Assembly (NCBI RefSeq): GCF_015352985.1
Contig: NZ_JACYXF010000001.1
Coordinates: forward strand, 682,001 to 746,000
Direction of reading: 5' to 3'
Source: Noviherbaspirillum malthae
GTDB lineage: Bacteria; Pseudomonadota; Gammaproteobacteria; Burkholderiales; Burkholderiaceae_D
Length of the DNA stretch: 64,000 nucleotides
The notes below the pieces were generated by a model, which was not told where the DNA came from, did not search any database, and worked only from the letters and a program-made list of their open reading frames with translations. A program made the translations under genes and the position numbers. Shown one piece after another: positions 37,774-46,804 of the stretch (the first letter of the stretch is position 1; every line of letters begins with the position of its first letter).

Positions 37774-39282
37774 TCAGGCCTTGCCGTTGGCGCGGTTGAT
37801 CAGGAAGGTCGTCAGCAGGGGCACCGGACGGCCGGAAGCGCCCTTGGCTGCGCCGCTCTTCCATGCGGTGCCGGCGATGTCGAGGTGCGCCCAGGTGTAC
37901 TTGCGGGTGTAGCGCTCGAGGAAGCAGGCCGCCGTGATGGCGCCGCCGGGCGGGCCGCCGATGTTGGCCATGTCGGCGAAGTTGGACTTCAGCTGTTCCT
38001 GGTAGGCATCTTCGATCGGCATGCGCCAGGCCGTATCGCCGCTGGCCTTGCCGGCGCCGAGCAGTTCGTTGGCCAGGTTGTCATGCGCGTCGTCGTTGCG
38101 GGTGAACAGGCCGGAATTGTGGTGGCCGAGGGCGGTCACGCAGGCGCCGGTCAGGGTGGCAATGTCGACCACCGCTGCCGGCTTGAAGCGTTCGACATAG
38201 GTCAGCGCGTCGCACAGGATCAGGCGGCCTTCGGCATCGGTGTTGAGGATTTCGATGGTCTGGCCGGACATCGAGGTGACGATGTCGCCCGGCTTGGAAG
38301 CACGGCCGGAAGGCATGTTTTCGCAGGCTGGGATGACGCCGATGACGTTGAGCTTCAGGTTCATCTCGCCGATGGCGCGGAAGGTACCGAGCACGGATGC
38401 TGCACCGCACATGTCGTACTTCATCTCGTCCATGTTGGCGCCCGGCTTGAGCGAGATGCCGCCGGTGTCGAAGGTGATGCCCTTGCCGACCAGGACGACG
38501 GGCGCATCCTTGGCCTTGCCGTTGAGATGCTTCAAGACGATGAACTTCGGCGGCTCGTCGCTGCCCTTGGTCACCGACAGGAAGCTGCCCATCTTGAGCG
38601 CTTCGAGCTGCTTGCGGTCCAGCACTTCGACGCCGAAGCCGTAGTCTTTCGCCAGTCGCTTTGCGGTGTCGGCGAGGTAGGTCGGCGTGCAGATATTGGG
38701 GGGCAGGTTGCCCAGATCCTTGGTCAGGTCTACGCCGTTGGCCAGCGCGATGCCCTGGGCGACGGCGGTCTTGACTGCGCCGTCGGCCGCGGGAGCGAGG
38801 AAGGCGATCTTCTTGACGCCGCCCTGCGGGGCTTCCTTGTTGCTCTTGGTGGTGTCGTAGCGGTAGCCGGCATCGCGGACTGCCAGCACGGCGGCACGCG
38901 CCGCCCAGGCCGCGTCGCGGTTCCCGACCAGATCCAGCGGCAGGGCGATCGCGCCGTCGGCCGAGCCGAGGGTGGCGAAGGCGCGGGCGGTCGCCTGCAC
39001 TGCGGAGACGAAATTCTTGTCCGAGATTTCCTGCTCCTTGCCGAGGCCGACCAGCAGGATGCGCTCGGCTGCCACGCCGTCGAGGCCGCGCAGGAGGAGG
39101 GTGGAGCCGGCCTTGCCGGTGATGTCTCCCGACTTCAGCGCCGCGGCGATCTGGCCCTTGCGGTCCAGCGACTGCGCGGCTTGAGAGAGTTTCTTGTCTT
39201 CAAATACCCCTACTGCGATACAGCCGGTTTTGACCCCGGCCAGTCCGGTTTTTGCGTCGATAGGTTTTATGCTAAAGTCCAT
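37774..39282 (-). CDS. pepA: Leucyl (cytosol) aminopeptidase
   Basis: The 502-residue M17 aminopeptidase releases N-terminal residues using two metal ions. The catalytic and metal-binding blocks [31 protein letters not shown] and the signature [14 protein letters not shown] are present. The ATG at 39282 has AGGAG 5 nt upstream; a GTG at 39288 overlaps that site. It is divergent from lptF, as often seen in Beta- and Gammaproteobacteria. Confidence 0.96.
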   Translation of the reverse strand: MDFSIKPIDAKTGLAGVKTGCIAVGVFEDKKLSQAAQSLDRKGQIAAALKSGDITGKAGSTLLLRGLDGVAAERILLVGLGKEQEISDKNFVSAVQATARAFATLGSADGAIALPLDLVGNRDAAWAARAAVLAVRDAGYRYDTTKSNKEAPQGGVKKIAFLAPAADGAVKTAVAQGIALANGVDLTKDLGNLPPNICTPTYLADTAKRLAKDYGFGVEVLDRKQLEALKMGSFLSVTKGSDEPPKFIVLKHLNGKAKDAPVVLVGKGITFDTGGISLKPGANMDEMKYDMCGAASVLGTFRAIGEMNLKLNVIGVIPACENMPSGRASKPGDIVTSMSGQTIEILNTDAEGRLILCDALTYVERFKPAAVVDIATLTGACVTALGHHNSGLFTRNDDAHDNLANELLGAGKASGDTAWRMPIEDAYQEQLKSNFADMANIGGPPGGAITAACFLERYTRKYTWAHLDIAGTAWKSGAAKGASGRPVPLLTTFLINRANGKA

Positions 39283-39321
39283 AGTCACTCCTTTTGAGAC
39301 GCAATTATAGTCTTCTATTCA

Positions 39322-40470
39322 ATGATCTTTCAGCGCGCACTTCGACGCGAACTGGTAAGTACCGCCGGCGCTGTCTTCACCACGCTGTTCACAATCACGA
39401 TCACTGTGATGCTCATCAAGATCCTCGGCCAGGCTGCCGGCGGTCGTGTCGCATCGCAGGACGTCATTGCACTCATCGGTTTCGCAGCACTCAAGTATCT
39501 GTCGATCATCCTCATCCTCACCGGTTTCATCTCGGTGCTGGTGGTCGTCACCCGAAGTTATCAGGACTCGGAAATGGTGGTCTGGTTCGCCTCCGGCCTC
39601 AGCCTGTCGAGGTGGATACGTCCCGTCATGAGCTTCGGCCTGCCGCTCGTCGTGGTGATCGGCCTGCTCAGCTTCTTCGTCACGCCCTGGGCCAACCGGC
39701 AGAGCGCGGAATTCCGCGAACGCTTCGAAAAGCGGGAAGACATTTCCCGCGTCTCGCCCGGCAAGTTCCAGGAATCGTCGTCGGCCGACCGCATCTTCTT
39801 CGTCGAAGGCATCAGCGGCGATTCGACCAAGGTGAAGAACGTCTTCGTCAACACCATCCAGAACGGCCGCACCAGCGTCGTCGTTGCCAAGGAAGGCACC
39901 GTGGCGATTGATGAGCGCGGCGACAAGTTTCTGCTGATGGACAAGGGCCGCCGCTATGACGGCGTGGCCAGCCAGGACGATTTCCGCCTGATCGAATTCG
40001 AACGCTACGGCGTGCTGGTGTCGAGGCAGTCGCAGGCGCTGGTCGGCGACATATCGGCCCGCTCGCTGCCGACGCCGATCCTGATTGCCAATCTGAACAA
40101 TTTCAACAGCGGCGAACTGCTGTGGCGGCTGTCGCTGCCGATCATGGGCTTTCTGCTGATGCTGCTGGCCATTCCGCTCGGCTTTGCCAACCCGCGCGGC
40201 GGCCGTTCGGCCAACCTCCTGATCGCGCTGCTGCTCTACATCGTCTACAGCAACATGGTGAGCGTATTCCAGGCGTCGGTGGTGCAGAAGCGCATCTCGC
40301 TGGACATGGCATGGTGGCCGCTGCACCTGACCGCAGCACTGCTGATCGCCTTCCTGTTCTGCTGGCGGCTGTTCGTCAATCATCCGTATCATCCGGCCAC
40401 GATGTGGGGCGCGTTCAAGCGCTCCCTGCGCTCGCGCAAGGCAGGCAAGACCGGCGAGGCAAGCCAATGA
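39322..40470 (+). CDS. lptF: LPS export ABC transporter permease LptF
   Basis: The 382-residue inner-membrane protein starts MIFQRALRRELVSTAGAVFT, the typical LptF opening. It has three membrane segments in the N-terminal third, a periplasmic beta-jellyroll region (about 130-260) and three segments at the C-terminus. With LptG and LptB it extracts LPS from the inner membrane. It overlaps lptG by four bases (ATGA), so translation is coupled. Confidence 0.94.
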   Translation: MIFQRALRRELVSTAGAVFTTLFTITITVMLIKILGQAAGGRVASQDVIALIGFAALKYLSIILILTGFISVLVVVTRSYQDSEMVVWFASGLSLSRWIRPVMSFGLPLVVVIGLLSFFVTPWANRQSAEFRERFEKREDISRVSPGKFQESSSADRIFFVEGISGDSTKVKNVFVNTIQNGRTSVVVAKEGTVAIDERGDKFLLMDKGRRYDGVASQDDFRLIEFERYGVLVSRQSQALVGDISARSLPTPILIANLNNFNSGELLWRLSLPIMGFLLMLLAIPLGFANPRGGRSANLLIALLLYIVYSNMVSVFQASVVQKRISLDMAWWPLHLTAALLIAFLFCWRLFVNHPYHPATMWGAFKRSLRSRKAGKTGEASQ

Positions 40471-41594
40471 AGGTGCTCAATCGCTACGTCGCCAGGGAGA
40501 TCGCGGCCGCGGTGGTGTTCGCGCTGATCGCCTTCCTTGCCCTGTTCGCCTTCTTCGACCTGATCGGCGAACTGCCGCAAGTCGGCCGCGGCAACTACCA
40601 GCTGCAGCATGCCTTTCTTTACGTGCTGATGGGCCTGCCCGGCTATGTGTACGACCTGATGCCGATCGCGGCGCTGATCGGCACCATCTACGCGCTGGCG
40701 CAGTTCGCAGCCCGCTCCGAGTTCACCATCATGCGGGCTTCCGGCCTGTCGACCGGCATGGCCGGCTGGATGCTGGCGCGCGTCGGCATCGTCATGGTGA
40801 TCCTCACCTTCCTGTTCGGGGAATTCATCGCTCCGAAGACCAGCGAGATCGCCGAGCGCTGGAAGCTGCAGGCCCAGGGTTCGTCGATCTCGCAGGAATT
40901 CCGCACCGGCCTCTGGACCAAGGACGTCATCCGCGAGAACGGGCTGACCGGCGAGTCCATCGGTACCCGATTCCTGAACGTGAAGGATGTCAGCCCGCAG
41001 GGCCAGCTGCGCGGCGTGAGGCTGTTCGAATTCGACCGCGAGTTCAGGATGACGTCGATGGTGACAGCCGCGCATGCCGACTACCAGGGAAACAATACCT
41101 GGCGGCTGTCGGACGTGACGGAAACCATGTTTTCGGTGAACGTGGCCGACATTTCGGCCGGCACCACGACAAAGACCGTCCCCGCGCGCGACCTGGTGTC
41201 GGAAATCACGCCCAACATCCTGTCGGTGCTGTTCGCCGATCCCGACCGCATGTCCGCCTTCGGCCTCGCCACCTATACCCGCCACCTGGCCGAGAACAAC
41301 CAGACCACCGAGCGCTACGAGATTGCATTCTGGAAAAAGCTGATTTATCCGTTTGCGGTGCTGGTGATGATGGCGATTGCGCTGCCATTCGCCTACCTGC
41401 ATTTCCGGGCCGGCGGCGTCAGCCTCAAGATTTTCATCGGCATCATGATCGGCGTGAGCTTCCAGCTGCTCAACAGCCTGTTCTCGCACATCGGCCTGCT
41501 CAATACCTGGCCACCCCTGGCCACCGCGCTGATACCCAGCGTGATTTTCACGATGGTTGCGATTTCAGCGTTGTTGTGGGTGCAGCGGCATTAG
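40467..41594 (+). CDS. lptG: LPS export ABC transporter permease LptG
   Basis: The 375-residue partner of LptF starts MKVLNRYVAREIAAAVVFAL. It has the same plan: helices near the N-terminus, a periplasmic jellyroll, and C-terminal helices (FAVLVMMAIALPFAYLHF onward). The start at 40467 overlaps the lptF stop. A much longer upstream frame is only a shadow of lptF. Confidence 0.94.
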   Translation: MKVLNRYVAREIAAAVVFALIAFLALFAFFDLIGELPQVGRGNYQLQHAFLYVLMGLPGYVYDLMPIAALIGTIYALAQFAARSEFTIMRASGLSTGMAGWMLARVGIVMVILTFLFGEFIAPKTSEIAERWKLQAQGSSISQEFRTGLWTKDVIRENGLTGESIGTRFLNVKDVSPQGQLRGVRLFEFDREFRMTSMVTAAHADYQGNNTWRLSDVTETMFSVNVADISAGTTTKTVPARDLVSEITPNILSVLFADPDRMSAFGLATYTRHLAENNQTTERYEIAFWKKLIYPFAVLVMMAIALPFAYLHFRAGGVSLKIFIGIMIGVSFQLLNSLFSHIGLLNTWPPLATALIPSVIFTMVAISALLWVQRH

Positions 41595-41621
41595 ATATTT
41601 TCAAGCGTCGGAGACGGCATC

Positions 41622-41999
41622 ATGGCGAAACCATCCCTCATCCTGTTTGCCCACGGCGCGCGTGATCCGCGCTGGGCGGAGCCTTTCCAGCGGCTTCGGC
41701 AAATCCTTCAGGCGCAGTCGCCGGACATCGATGTGTCGCTCGCCTTTCTTGAGCTGATGTCGCCGCGCCTGCCGGAACGGGTTGCTCAGCTGGTGGCGGA
41801 AGGCTGCACCGAGGTGACGGTGGTGCCGGTGTTCTTCGGACAGGGCGGGCATGTGCTGCGCGATCTGCCGGTGATTCTCGAGCAGATCAGGAAGGATCAT
41901 CCGCAGCTGGCGATCAAGGCGAGCCCGGCGGTGGGCGAGAGCGAGGAGGTGCTGAATGCGATTGCGGGGTACTGCCTGGGGCAGATGCGGGTACAGTAA
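41622..41999 (+). CDS. cbiX: CbiX-type sirohydrochlorin chelatase
   Basis: The 125-residue protein matches short CbiX (CbiXS)-type chelatases, which insert cobalt or iron (or nickel) into sirohydrochlorin. The N-terminal active-site His is in LILFAHGARDPRW, and the second conserved block is VTVVPVFFGQGGHVLRDLP with two further His. The size fits a dimer of single domains. It is convergent with cobA, whose product gives the substrate precursor, so it may serve siroheme (for CysI) or cobalamin; the metal cannot be told from sequence. Confidence 0.86.
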   Translation: MAKPSLILFAHGARDPRWAEPFQRLRQILQAQSPDIDVSLAFLELMSPRLPERVAQLVAEGCTEVTVVPVFFGQGGHVLRDLPVILEQIRKDHPQLAIKASPAVGESEEVLNAIAGYCLGQMRVQ

Positions 42000-42104
42000 A
42001 TCCTCAGGCTGACACACATCTGCGATGACGGCGTTGCTGGATTAGAGGATGTTTCTTACCCTTCAAGGCGGGGATGAAAGAGGGATGGATTTAACGGTGT
42101 TTAT

Positions 42105-42403
42105 CTAAACCCCATCCCCACCCCAACCCTCCACCTCGCCGGCCGCCCTTGAAGGGGAGGGAGTGTAACGCAGGTGTTTGCTTGCCAAGCCAAGATGTTT
42201 GGCCGCATAAAGAATATTCCTCCCCCTTCAAGGGGGAGGTTAGGAGGGGGATGGGTTTCATCGGCGCACATTGAACCATCTTCAGCCCTGCCCGTCGACC
42301 TCGCCTCTTGCGAGCGGCTACGACTCCGCAGGCGCAACGCAGTGCGTTGCAAGACCCCCTGCTGCGTCCACCTCGCCGGCCGCCCTTGAAGCGGAGGGAG
42401 CAG
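42105..42403. repeat. Cluster of family B palindromic units with inserts
   Basis: Three partial units: 42105-42165, 42221-42261 and about 42360-42403. Each has pieces of CCCTTGAAGGGGAGGGAG or its complement and the CCCATCCCCACCCC tail. Units 1 and 3 carry the same insert CCACCTCGCCGGCCGCC within the core. Between units 2 and 3 lies a small dyad GCGCAACGCAGTGCGTTGC (42330-42348). No gene is seen from 42000 to 42485. Confidence 0.7.
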
Positions 42404-42485
42404 AGGTTCCACGACATATGAGTTTCACCTGCGGAACCTGAGCGACCGGGAATGTCAAGGCGCGAGATAGCGCGGGCATAGTCAC

Positions 42486-43214
42486 TCAATCACCACGCCG
42501 CGCAAACGCCTCCCCGATCATCACCAGCACCGGACCTTCGCAATGCGGCAGTCCCTGTTCCAGTTCCGCCAGCGTCAGCCGCATTACCCGTTCATTCGGC
42601 CGGCTGCAGTTCTCCACCGCGACCACCGGCAACAAGGGCGAGCGCCCCTGTTCCAGCAGCTTGCGCGCCGTGATGACCGCTTCCTTGCCGCCCATGTACT
42701 GGATCAGCGTATCGCAGTCGGGCAGGGTGGTCTGTTCCGGATGATTCGGCGCGGTGCTGGAGGTGAAGAAGGCGACGCTGCGCGCAATGCCGCGCTTGGT
42801 CAGCGGCTGGCGGGTCGAGGCGGCCGCGGCCAGCGCGGTGGTGATGCCGGGGATGACTTCCACTTCGATGCCCTCGGCTTCCAGTGCGCGCAACTCCTCG
42901 TCGGCGCGGCCGAACATCATCGGGTCGCCGCCCTTCAGGCGTACAACCTGTTTGTATTTCTTCGCGCAGGCGACCAGCTTTTCATTGATGACGGTCTGTG
43001 CGGTCGAGCGCTGGCCCGAGCGCTTGCCGACGGAAATTTTTTCTGCCTGCGGGCACAGCGCCAGCATCTCCTCGGTGACCAGCGCATCGTAGAGCACGAC
43101 ATCGGCCTGGGAAAGGATGCGGGCACCGCGAACCGTGATCAGGTCGGCGGCGCCCGGACCGGCGCCGAGCAGATAGACCTTGCCGGTCGCCTGCGCGGCG
43201 GGGGATGACTGCAT
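42486..43214 (-). CDS. cobA: Uroporphyrinogen-III C-methyltransferase (SUMT)
   Basis: The 242-residue enzyme methylates uroporphyrinogen III twice to precorrin-2, the branch point to siroheme and cobalamin. SAM-binding blocks VYLLGAGPGAADLITV near the N-terminus, LKGGDPMMFGRADEE and EVIPGITTALAAAA are intact. It lacks the CysG dehydrogenase/ferrochelatase domain, so another enzyme (perhaps the CbiX protein) must finish siroheme. It lies 12 nt after cysN and ends the sulfate operon. Confidence 0.95.
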   Translation of the reverse strand: MQSSPAAQATGKVYLLGAGPGAADLITVRGARILSQADVVLYDALVTEEMLALCPQAEKISVGKRSGQRSTAQTVINEKLVACAKKYKQVVRLKGGDPMMFGRADEELRALEAEGIEVEVIPGITTALAAAASTRQPLTKRGIARSVAFFTSSTAPNHPEQTTLPDCDTLIQYMGGKEAVITARKLLEQGRSPLLPVVAVENCSRPNERVMRLTLAELEQGLPHCEGPVLVMIGEAFARRGD

Positions 43215-43226
43215 GCGGAGTCCTGA

Positions 43227-44552
43227 TCAGGCCAGGCGGATCATGCCTGCGGCAACCGTCTGGTGCGTCACTTCATCGATCAGGATGAAGGAACCTGTGG
43301 AGCGGATCGCTTCATAGGCATCAGCGGCCAGCGGCTGCTGCACGTTGATCGAGACCGTGGCGATGTCATTGAGCTTGAGCGCATCCGCATTGCGGCGCTC
43401 CTGCGTGTTGATGTCGAGCAGAGTGTCGATCTTCGTCACGCGCGCAGCCACCTGCTTGGTGGTGTGCTTGAGCCAGTACTTGCGGCGCATGTCGAGCGGT
43501 TCTTCCGACAGCCAGCAGACGTCGGCGGTCACGGTCTTCTGCAATGTGGCCGGCGCATCCGCGGCGGCCAGCATGTCGCCGCGCGAGATGTCCAGGTACT
43601 CTTCCAGCAGCAGCGTGACCGACTGGCCGGCCGATGCCGTCTGCAGCGAACCGTCGAGCGTGAGGATGTCCTTCACGGTCGCGGTCTGGCCGCTCGGCTG
43701 CACCACCAGCTTGTCGCCCTTGCTGACCTTGCCCGCTTCGATGCGGCCCATGTAGCCGCGGAAATCGTTCGCCTCATGGCCGTTGTGGCGCGCCACCAGC
43801 TGCACCGGGAAACGCAGCGGCTCGACATGGGCGTCGTCGTAGACCGACAGCGACTCCAGCAGGCTGATCAGCGTCGGACCCTGGTACCAGGGCATCTTGT
43901 CGCCGGCTTCGACGACGTTGTCGCCCGCCAGCGCCGACAGCGGAATCGGACGTACATCCTTGAGGCCGAGCTGGTCGGCGAACTGCTGGTAGGCGCCGAC
44001 GATGCGGTCGTAGACGGTCTTGTCGTAATTGACGAGGTCCATCTTGTTGACCGCGACGATCACATGCTCGATGCGCAGCAGGTGGGCGATGGTCGAGTGG
44101 CGCTTGGTCTGGGTCAGCAATTCGACGCTGCCGTCGTCGCCCAGCTTCACCTTCGATACGTCGATCAGGATGATGACGGCGTCGGCGGTCGAGGCGCCGG
44201 TGACCATGTTGCGGGTGTACTGCTCGTGACCCGGCGTGTCGGCGATGATGAACTTGCGCTTGGGCGTCGCGAAATAGCGGTAGGCGACGTCGATGGTGAT
44301 GCCCTGCTCGCGCTCGGCTTCGAGGCCGTCGGTCAGCAGCGACAGGTCGACGGTGTCGCCGACGGTGCGCTTGTGCTTGGCGCGGGAAATCGCGTCGAGC
44401 TGGTCGGCGAAGATGCCCTTGCTGTCGAACAGCAGGCGGCCGATCAGCGTGCTCTTGCCGTCATCGACGGAACCCGCTGTGATGAAGCGCAGCAGGCCGC
44501 GCTCGGTGCCTGCACTGGTCGACAACACTTGATCTGCAACTACGGCGTTCAT
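43227..44552 (-). CDS. cysN: Sulfate adenylyltransferase GTPase subunit CysN
   Basis: The 441-residue GTPase powers CysD in forming APS from sulfate and ATP. G1 is GSVDDGKST, G3 DTPGHEQYTRNMV and G4 NKMDLV, followed by EF-Tu-like barrels. It has no C-terminal APS kinase (CysC) domain, consistent with a pathway that reduces APS directly. Its ATG shares one base with the cysD stop (TGATG), indicating coupled translation. Confidence 0.96.
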   Translation of the reverse strand: MNAVVADQVLSTSAGTERGLLRFITAGSVDDGKSTLIGRLLFDSKGIFADQLDAISRAKHKRTVGDTVDLSLLTDGLEAEREQGITIDVAYRYFATPKRKFIIADTPGHEQYTRNMVTGASTADAVIILIDVSKVKLGDDGSVELLTQTKRHSTIAHLLRIEHVIVAVNKMDLVNYDKTVYDRIVGAYQQFADQLGLKDVRPIPLSALAGDNVVEAGDKMPWYQGPTLISLLESLSVYDDAHVEPLRFPVQLVARHNGHEANDFRGYMGRIEAGKVSKGDKLVVQPSGQTATVKDILTLDGSLQTASAGQSVTLLLEEYLDISRGDMLAAADAPATLQKTVTADVCWLSEEPLDMRRKYWLKHTTKQVAARVTKIDTLLDINTQERRNADALKLNDIATVSINVQQPLAADAYEAIRSTGSFILIDEVTHQTVAAGMIRLA

Positions 44553-45487
44553 CAGAAATATCCTTCTTTCTTGCGTTTTTCCATCGAGGCTTCGGATGTC
44601 TGGTCATCCATGCGGGTCGCGCCGCGCTCGGTAATCTGCGTCACAGCGGTTTCGGCGATGATCGCGTCCACGTCGGCCGCGTCGGAGGCCACCGGGCAGG
44701 TGCAGGAGATGTCGCCGACGGTGCGGAAGCGCACGATGCGTTTCTCGACAGCCTCGCCTTCGCGCGGCGGGGTCAGCTCGGTCAGCGGCACCAGCAGGCC
44801 GTTGCGCGGGATGACTTCACGCTCATGGGCAAAGTAGATCGGCGGCAGTTCCAGCTTTTCACGGGCGATGTACTGCCAGACATCGAGCTCGGTCCAGTTC
44901 GAGATCGGGAACACGCGCATGTTCTCGCCTGGATGGACGCGGGTGTTATACAGGTCCCACAGCTCGGGACGCTGGGCCTTCGGATTCCACTGGCCGAATT
45001 CGTCGCGGAAGGAGAAGATGCGCTCCTTGGCGCGCGCCTTCTCTTCATCGCGGCGGGCGCCGCCGATGCAGGCGTCGAACTTGTGTTCGGCGATGGTTTC
45101 CAGCAGCGTGACGGCTTGCGCCGCGTTGCGGGAATCGGTCTGCGGATTGCGCAGGCGCACGGTGCCGCGCTTGATGGAGTCTTCCACCGAACCGACGATC
45201 AGGCGCTCGCCCAGTTCGGCCACGCGCTTGTCGCGAAACTCGATCACTTCCGGGAAGTTGTGGCCGGTGTCGATGTGCACCAGCGGGAAGGGGAACTTGC
45301 CCGGACGGAAGGCCTTCTCGGCGATGCGCAGCAGCACGACCGAATCCTTGCCGCCGGAGAAGAGCAGGGCGGGATTGGTGCACTCGGCCGCGACCTCGCG
45401 CATGATGTGGATCGCTTCCGATTCCAGCCAGTCCAGGTGACGGTTGCTGGCGGCGTCCAGAAAGAGTTTTTCGACTGCTGTGTTCAT
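44552..45487 (-). CDS. cysD: Sulfate adenylyltransferase subunit CysD
   Basis: The 311-residue protein is the catalytic ATP sulfurylase subunit. The PP-loop LLFSGGKDSVVLL lies near residues 40-52, followed by PLVHIDTGHNFPE and IGGARRDEEKARAKER. I chose ATG 45487 (MNTAVEKLFLD), which fits the family; the open frame runs 43 codons further upstream without similarity. It lies 79 nt downstream of cysH. Confidence 0.95.
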   Translation of the reverse strand: MNTAVEKLFLDAASNRHLDWLESEAIHIMREVAAECTNPALLFSGGKDSVVLLRIAEKAFRPGKFPFPLVHIDTGHNFPEVIEFRDKRVAELGERLIVGSVEDSIKRGTVRLRNPQTDSRNAAQAVTLLETIAEHKFDACIGGARRDEEKARAKERIFSFRDEFGQWNPKAQRPELWDLYNTRVHPGENMRVFPISNWTELDVWQYIAREKLELPPIYFAHEREVIPRNGLLVPLTELTPPREGEAVEKRIVRFRTVGDISCTCPVASDAADVDAIIAETAVTQITERGATRMDDQTSEASMEKRKKEGYF

Positions 45488-45566
45488 AGTGTTGGTCTTG
45501 CCATCTGAGATAGGTCTGATACGTCTGTCACTTCTGATGCATCTTCTTGCTGCTGCAAAGCTGCGC

Positions 45567-46286
45567 TTAGGTCGCAGCCACCGCCTTGATGCGCACCAGC
45601 TTGCCGTCGACGACATGCAGGCCGCATTCCTTGGACTCGGGGTTCTCCCACCACCAGCGTCCGGCGCGCACGTCCTCGCCCGGCTGGATCGCGCGGGTAC
45701 AGGGTTCGCAGCCGATCGACGGATAGCCCTTGTCGTGCAGCGGGTTGTAAGGCACGCTGTTGCTGCGGATGTAGTTCCAGACGTCTTCCTCCGACCAGTC
45801 GGCCAGCGGATTGAACTTAGTCATGCCGTGCGCCGGATCGTCTTCCTGCACCGCGAGTTCGGCGCGGGTGGTCGACTGCGAACGGCGCTGGCCGGTGATC
45901 CATGCCTTGTTGCCGGCGAGCGCGCGGTTGAGCGGCTCGACCTTGCGGATGCGGCAGCATTCCTTGCGCATCTCGACGCTGTCGTAGAAGGCGTTCAGGC
46001 CGTTCTGCTGCACATAGGCATCGACCGCGGCGGCTTCCGGCTTGTACAGCGCAACCTCGACACCGTAGGTTTCGCGAATGCGGTCGACCATGCCCAGGGT
46101 TTCCTTGTGCAGGCGGCCGGTTTCCAGGGTGAAGATGCCGATTGGCAGCTTCGCCTTCAGGATCAGGTCCGCCAGCACCATGTCTTCCGCCGCCAGGCTG
46201 GACGCAAACACCGCCGGCGAAAACTCGTCGGCAATACGCCTGAGCGTCGCTTGCGTGTTCTCGACCAGGGTATTCAGATCGCTCAT
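45567..46286 (-). CDS. cysH: Adenylyl-sulfate (APS) reductase, 4Fe-4S type
   Basis: The 239-residue enzyme reduces activated sulfate to sulfite. Besides the catalytic C-terminal ECGLH it has two Cys pairs, ECCRIRK and GCEPCTR, that bind a 4Fe-4S cluster. This marks assimilatory APS reductases and is absent from E. coli-type PAPS reductase. The lack of an APS kinase in the operon agrees. PP-loop-like FASSLAAEDMVL is near residue 27. It overlaps the DUF934 gene by four bases. Confidence 0.94.
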   Translation of the reverse strand: MSDLNTLVENTQATLRRIADEFSPAVFASSLAAEDMVLADLILKAKLPIGIFTLETGRLHKETLGMVDRIRETYGVEVALYKPEAAAVDAYVQQNGLNAFYDSVEMRKECCRIRKVEPLNRALAGNKAWITGQRRSQSTTRAELAVQEDDPAHGMTKFNPLADWSEEDVWNYIRSNSVPYNPLHDKGYPSIGCEPCTRAIQPGEDVRAGRWWWENPESKECGLHVVDGKLVRIKAVAAT

Positions 46287-46804
46287 GCCGGCGCTCCGCT
46301 GCGCTGCACCCGGCGGAACAGCGGCGACTTCTGGTCCCAGGAATTCTGGTAGACCTCGGAAAAATCGGTCAGTCCCTTGAGCGCATCATGGATGTTCTTG
46401 TCCTCGCGCACCGCGAAGGCATCGAAGCCGACGCGCTGCATGTAGAACAGCTGGTCGCGCAGCACGTCGCCGATGGCGCGCAGTTCGCCGGTGTAGCCGA
46501 GGCGGGCGCGCAGGTTGTAGGCGGTCGAGTAGCCGCGGCCGTCTGCGAACTTCGGGAAGTCGACGGCCACCACCTTGAAGTTGCCCAGGTCGCCCTTGAG
46601 CTCTTCCGGACGCTCGCTGCTGGCGATCCAGACGCCGAGCTCGCTGCGGCCCTCCAGCGCGGCGCGCTGCGCCTGCCAGACCTTCAGCGGCACGATGACC
46701 TTGCCTTCGGGGATGGCGACGGTTTCCGGCGTGTCTTCCTCGCCGAGGCGCAGCACGTTCCAGTCATCGGAGACGACGGCCTTGTTCTTGATGATGTTAC
46801 GCAT
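46283..46804 (-). CDS. DUF934 protein of the sulfate operon
   Basis: The 173-residue protein (IIKNKAVVSDDWNVL at the start, FADGRGYSTAYNLRARLGY in the middle, FYMQRVGFDAFAVRED) matches DUF934, which is nearly always found between cysI and cysH. It has no catalytic motif I can name and no Cys cluster. An accessory role for sulfite reductase or APS reductase is inferred from context only. It overlaps cysI by eight bases upstream and cysH by four downstream, so the three are translationally coupled. Confidence 0.88.
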   Translation of the reverse strand: MRNIIKNKAVVSDDWNVLRLGEEDTPETVAIPEGKVIVPLKVWQAQRAALEGRSELGVWIASSERPEELKGDLGNFKVVAVDFPKFADGRGYSTAYNLRARLGYTGELRAIGDVLRDQLFYMQRVGFDAFAVREDKNIHDALKGLTDFSEVYQNSWDQKSPLFRRVQRSGAPA

